Source: Fasciola hepatica (taxonomy: Eukaryota; Platyhelminthes; Trematoda; Plagiorchiida; Fasciolidae). From it: a stretch of DNA of 64,000 bases. The DNA lies in assembly GCA_948099385.1 (NCBI GenBank), contig CANUEZ040000107.1:5332001-5396000 (forward strand), in the 5' to 3' direction. Below are positions 59,825-64,000 of this stretch, piece by piece. A program made the translations under genes and the position numbers. Within the stretch, counting starts at the first letter, position 1, and each line of letters begins with the position of its first letter. Below the pieces are notes generated by a model. That model saw nothing but the letters and a program-made list of their open reading frames with translations. It had not been told where the DNA came from and did no database searches.

Positions 59825-60490
59825 TTCAGTGTCAGGCGGAGTACTCCTTGCTCACCGTTTTCTAGCAGACAGTCAAACTGCAGGTAAGAAAGTTTCTGTT
59901 GGTGTCATGTGATCAACAGGCCCAAGGTTGATGGGGGTTTCTCTCGCCTCCACCTGGTCCCCTCGGCAGCATGCTGGACCTGAACCCTACTATGTACTTA
60001 GCCCAGCAGACTGTGGCCGAACAACTCTCCAGGAGCTATTTTATTTACCCCGTCTACCCCTGGATCTCTGAGGTCCCCTACTTTCATCAATCCTCCCAGG
60101 CCCATAGGAGGCCGTAGGTATCGCACTAGCTGGTCATCTTCCTGTATTGGAGACGACGAGCTGCGGCAAACAAAGACAATTATCTGTTCTGCTTGGTAAG
60201 CTAGGAGGGCAAACAAAGTGGCTCCCATATAAGAGGTGTGCGGCTTGAGTTTCTGTCTCTGGCATGGGAGCCCCCTTATCCATTTGGCCTGTCCTTGCGG
60301 CTGACTACGAATTTGAGAGTTAGTTGGTGTGTGCTGTCCTCCTCGTCTCTTCAGTTAAACTTCCAGGACTTGGCATCAGTCTGCCGGGTCGTCCAGCTGC
60401 GCGCCCTAGTAATCCGTTTCATCTCAAGGGGTTTCGACTTTGTGAAAAGTCTCGCCTTTTCCCTCTCTTTGACTGACTTCGCGGCAAACG
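59825..60490 (-). mobile_element. CR1-type LINE, endonuclease half (right part, split by BEL element)
   Basis: Minus strand: DRPNGYGGSHARDRNSSRT region near 60,260 (worn GGVAIY block), SSSPIQEDDQLVRYLRPPMG and LMKVGDLRDPGVDGVNKIAP near 60,130-60,030 (GDFN block changed to GDLRD), then GTRWRREKPPSTLGLLIT near 59,930 and GVLRLTLN at 59,830. The last frame continues in phase with LNLDRPESS at 52,221, across the BEL insertion. This ties the two halves to one LINE. Confidence 0.8.
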
Positions 60491-60499
60491 ACTGACTCC

Positions 60500-61070
60500 T
60501 GACTCAGGTTCTTATACGGCCCTCTGTGGGCCGGAGCTTGTGCCCTCGCAGTTTGCTGTCCCAAGAAGTCTAAAGCACGACTCACCTTGTCCGGCTGAAG
60601 CACCAGCCTTTTATCAGCTTAGAACTCCTCTGTCAAGTCCCCTTTATTGTCCCCCTTTCCACCGAGAATAGGTTTTACCTGTCTGAGTTTTGTCCACCGG
60701 ACGCTCTTTGGCAGTACCCAAGCCACCTAATTAATCACCGCCTTGATTGCTCGAAGATTTTTCATACCACGGACGGACGGATCATAGGCCTGGACGCAAT
60801 GTTTCAATAAGGGTCTCACAATGGTCCCGTATACCTGTGGTAAGATCTATGGTCCTTTAAAGCTCATCGCCCACTTCATTCGCTATAGGGCGAGTGAGGC
60901 TATTTCCTCTGCAGTCTCACACCAGCTGCCTTGTTAGAGGTCCGCTGTAATAACCACTGCCAGGACACTACTCTCCACCTTTTGAGCAAGCGCCTTTGGG
61001 TTGTCTAGCGGGCCCATACAGAGATGGCGGGTGACCCCACTCATCGATGAGGAGTTGGCGTTGATTTACA
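60500..61070 (-). mobile_element. CR1-type LINE C-terminal fragment
   Basis: The minus frame near 60,830-60,680 reads YGTIVRPLLKHCVQAYDPSV, RGMKNLRAIKAVINWVAWVL and KSVRWTKLRQVKPILGG, resembling the IVRPxLExxVQAWxP block after the RT of CR1-type LINEs. It lies upstream, in reading direction, of the endonuclease half at 59,825-60,490 and so is a different copy. Confidence 0.5.
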
Positions 61071-61639
61071 TTTGGAGGTGGATCCACTTCGTCGACCACG
61101 CACAAATGCTACGCAGATTCCTCTGAACGGGACCTCCTGTGACCAATGGAATCATTTTGACATCTGCGGTGAATTTGAATTATTTACTTTCCAGTTCAAT
61201 GGCTGGGTCATTTATGGGCAGAGCGAACGTCGGGAGGTCAAGTACAGATCCTACCGGTATACAGCTATGAACTGTTACCGCGGTGGAAATATCTCTACAC
61301 TCTCACCTGAATCTGCCTTTTAGCGAGTCCTTTATTGATCCATCTTCCTAAAGATAGAATAAGCCTGAATTCGTCCAGCTTACTCGCAAGCAGCCTGTAC
61401 CTGCAGAGTCAGGCTTCTTTCGGGAGTCCAATTAGTGGACTTCAGCTCTCCCTCTTGCGTTTAGCTTCTTAGTTACTTCATCCGAACGGTGTGTCAAGTT
61501 AGACGAACATGACGTTCGGAGGATTAATCCGTGCTGGTTTGGTGACATCAACCGGTGGCCTTCCAAATGCTCTTTTATACGATCCCTGCCAATAGGCCTG
61601 ACAGGCGAGTTTGCTCCTTTACCACAACGAAGAAATAGG

Positions 61640-63700
61640 AGCCGGCCGCTTTGGTGGAAGTTCAGGGTTGCGAGAGCATTACTGGTTCGTAGAAGGCTAT
61701 GGGATCATTAAAATCTTCGCGGCACGCAGAACGCATGGGCTGCTTACGAGACAGTCAGCCAGAACATAAGCCCTGCAACCAGAAGAAAAGTACAGGTATG
61801 AGAAAAAACTAGCCAATAATGTGAAGACAGACCAAGAGAAGTTCTTCACTTATCTGCAGTCCAAGAAAAAGACTCGCAAATGCTTAGGTACTTTGGAGGT
61901 GTCCGAAGGAAGCATCACCCCCGATGATAAAGACATAGCGGAAACCTTACTTGCGTTCTTTCAGAGCCTGCATCGCCTGGACCATATGCTCAGAGCTGCG
62001 GGATCAGATATAGGGAGTACGCCTGTGCTTCAGGAGCTTACGGCAAGTGAAGGCGAGGTGCTCCACGAACTCAGGTCTTCGTGCAAGCACAAACTGGCCG
62101 GACCGGAAACAATCCATCCGGCGATTGTTCATCCTCTTTCCGTTATCTTGTCAGGGGCTATTAACCAGCTGTTCGAAGCGTCTCCAAGGGGGGGGGGGTG
62201 AGGTGCCCAGATGTTGGCATAAGGTCATTGTCGCAGCAGTACATAAAACAGGATCCAGGCGGAAGGCGGAGAATTATAGACTGGTCAGCCTAACATCAGT
62301 GTTGAGCAAGTGCATGGAACTTGTAATTAGAAAGCAAGTGTGCCCGCCTCTTGGTTACCAACGACCTGTTGACACTTGCACAACATGGATCTGTTAGAAA
62401 ATATCGTGTCTCACGAATCTACTGAAGTTCTTAGGCGAGGCCACAGGACGAACAGATGAGGTTGCGACAGTAGGAATTTGTTATTTGGATTTCAGTGAGG
62501 CTTTCGACACCGATGGATTGTAAATTGCAGACCTTTTGGATGAGCGGGAAGGCAAGAGATTGGGTAGCCCACTTTCTAAGGAATCGCAACTTCTGTGTCA
62601 AGGTGGACTATTATATATCGAGAAAGGAGGTGGGTACCATTGGTGTGCTGCAGGGTCCGGTCCTGGGGCGTTTGCCCTTCCCCTTGCATATAAATGACCT
62701 GGCTGACGAACTGAGCAACCTGCCTTTCCCCTTTGCAGATGATGTCAAGATAGTGTGGTGCGCTTTAACACAGGATGTAAATGCGGCACTCAGACGAGCA
62801 GAACGATGGGATTTACCACTGAATATCGCCAAATGTCAAGTCCTGACCACTTACACAGGTGAAGTGAGCAGTACTCCGCCTAAAAGAGAAAGAAATAAAA
62901 GACCTAGTTTGATAGTCGTACAGGACCTTAAGCCTTCAAGACAGTGCCAGAGATCTGCCATTATGGCCAGAGTGGTTTTGACCGTGGTATGCAATACTAT
63001 CACGTGAAAAAATTGGAAGTCTTTATCCCTTTTTACTAGGTTTCGGAGCTACCTCTTCTGGAGTATGGTGTGCAGACATGAACTCCCTATTTTGGCAGGG
63101 ATAAGGAGTGCTTGAAGGGGTGCAGCGACTTGCATCTATAATGATCACCAGTCAGCGAGGGAAACCTCACGTCTAGCTCCTGGAGGATCCTAATTTCTCT
63201 TATTTAGAGCGGGGTTGACGGCGGGCCGACCCAACGGAAACGTTCAGGTTAGTGAAGAGGCTGTCGGGTATAGACCTGGGAGGTTTGTTCGGTTCCACCC
63301 CCGAGTGCGGCACCGGGGGATACAGTCCTAAGCTACAGAGGCATACTCAGGGCTTGACATAAGGGCTAAACATTTGCAAACGGGGTTGTACCTATGTGGA
63401 ATAGACTGTCAGGGATGTTTTTGGATGCAGCAATGTACCAACTTTCAAGAAAGCTCTGTATTCGCACTGGAACACAGCTTTCTCAGTGCTAGCTGTGTGA
63501 TCAAGGGTGGGGTAATGAGCCCCTGGTATTTTTGTCGATGAACTTAAATCTGTGAAGGTGATACTGCATCGCAGGTTCTGCCCTTCAGGCAAAACGTTCA
63601 GCTCCAAACGTTAGGAGCCAAGGAAGCTCGCCGACAACACAAGGATCTGAACGCCCGATTGGTCTGAGCCACTTTCGTCTTATGAAAACTGAACTGAGCT
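61640..63700 (+). mobile_element. CR1-type LINE, RT to 3' end
   Basis: Plus frames: KTDQEKFFTYLQSKKKTRKC and AETLLAFFQSL (linker, 61,825-61,970), ELRSSCKHKLAGPETIHPAI (RT start, 62,065), a shifted ICYLDFSEAFDT near 62,485, LQTFGMSGKARDWVAHFLRN, IGVLQGPVLGRLPFPLHIND and LPFPFADDVKIVWC with an intact FADD box at about 62,732. A frameshift region follows, then WNRLSGMFLDAAMYQLSRKL near 63,400. The 3' UTR ends CTGAACTGAGCTGAA at about 63,690, similar to the LINE tail at 27,341. It is truncated at the 5' end and has stops, so it is inactive. Confidence 0.87.
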
Positions 63701-64000
63701 GAAATGAACCCTCCCCCTGACCTTCATTACCATCAACGGGAATTTTACCTGTCGACAGCTTTCACATGCCTTCCTGTCGCCCCTTGTGGGTTGAGGTGAA
63801 GGTGAGAGTGGCAGTCCTGTGGTACCTCACACTCTTCCATGGATGTGCTGAATGGGAGCCTCAGTGGTTTGGCTAAATGAACAGTTTCACTACTGCTGGA
63901 CGAATTCCATCGGGCCTCGCGGTTTATCAAGATGTTTGGAGTCTTGGGATCGCAAAATTAGCTCTGAAGGACCTTGATATCCATCAATTCCGGGGTACGG
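63701..64000. other. Flank after the LINE tail, nothing recognised
   Basis: C- and T-rich sequence with a 61-codon minus frame that has no familiar motif. It may be part of another repeat that continues past the window. Confidence 0.25.

Noticed and set aside
1..64000. CRISPR arrays, bacterial operons, rRNA and viral genomes
   Set aside because: No direct-repeat arrays, ribosome-binding-site gene series or rRNA core motifs are present. Introns, poly(A) signals and eukaryotic retroelements mark this as nuclear DNA.

Overview
The window reads as flatworm, most likely digenean trematode, nuclear DNA. There are no long clean ORFs. Host coding sequence appears only as short exons bounded by GT/AG splice sites, and most of the rest is decayed retroelements of the kinds that crowd trematode genomes: RTE-type and CR1-type LINEs, Ty3/Gypsy and BEL/Pao LTR elements and a Penelope-like element. 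The taxon is an inference from this element mix; I could not run a search.

Layout. 0.9-4.6 kb holds the 3' end of a TPX2-like spindle-assembly gene on the + strand, with clear splice junctions, a stop codon and a poly(A) signal. 5.8-7.0 kb is a Penelope-like element with reverse transcriptase and GIY-YIG endonuclease. 8.3-26.4 kb is a mosaic: a LINE tail (-), Gypsy RNase H-integrase (+), an unrecognised but well-formed host exon at 12.25-12.44 kb, an RTE LINE (+) carrying a small ribozyme-like insert, a Gypsy pol split by an antisense RTE LINE, and CR1-type fragments. 27.08-27.32 kb is the first coding exon of a HYPK homologue (-). The 3' tail of a nearly complete CR1-like LINE (27.34-32.28 kb, -) ends 22 bp upstream of its start codon. 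That LINE is itself interrupted by a roughly 0.54-kb repeat whose 476-bp core recurs at 46.3 kb with one mismatch. 33-37.4 kb holds further CR1-like fragments. 37.4-50.1 kb is the least repeat-like part; the only family recognised there is a CACTA-like transposase relic at about 40.6-41.4 kb.

The best-resolved structure is at 50.1-60.5 kb, a three-level nest on which target-site duplications can be read. A CR1-type LINE (-) is split by a full-length BEL/Pao element (52,227-59,824) with about 420-bp LTRs and an exact TTCAG duplication. That BEL element carries a solo LTR of a second family (54,154-54,528) flanked by ACCAG on both sides, and an internally deleted copy of the same second family inside its integrase region (57,791-58,598). 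61.6-63.7 kb is a + strand CR1-type LINE ending in the same short tail motif as the LINE beside HYPK.

None of the element ORFs looks competent except a long uninterrupted ORF1 at 31.3-32.3 kb. TPX2 and HYPK do not form a functional unit; they are separate host genes among repeats.
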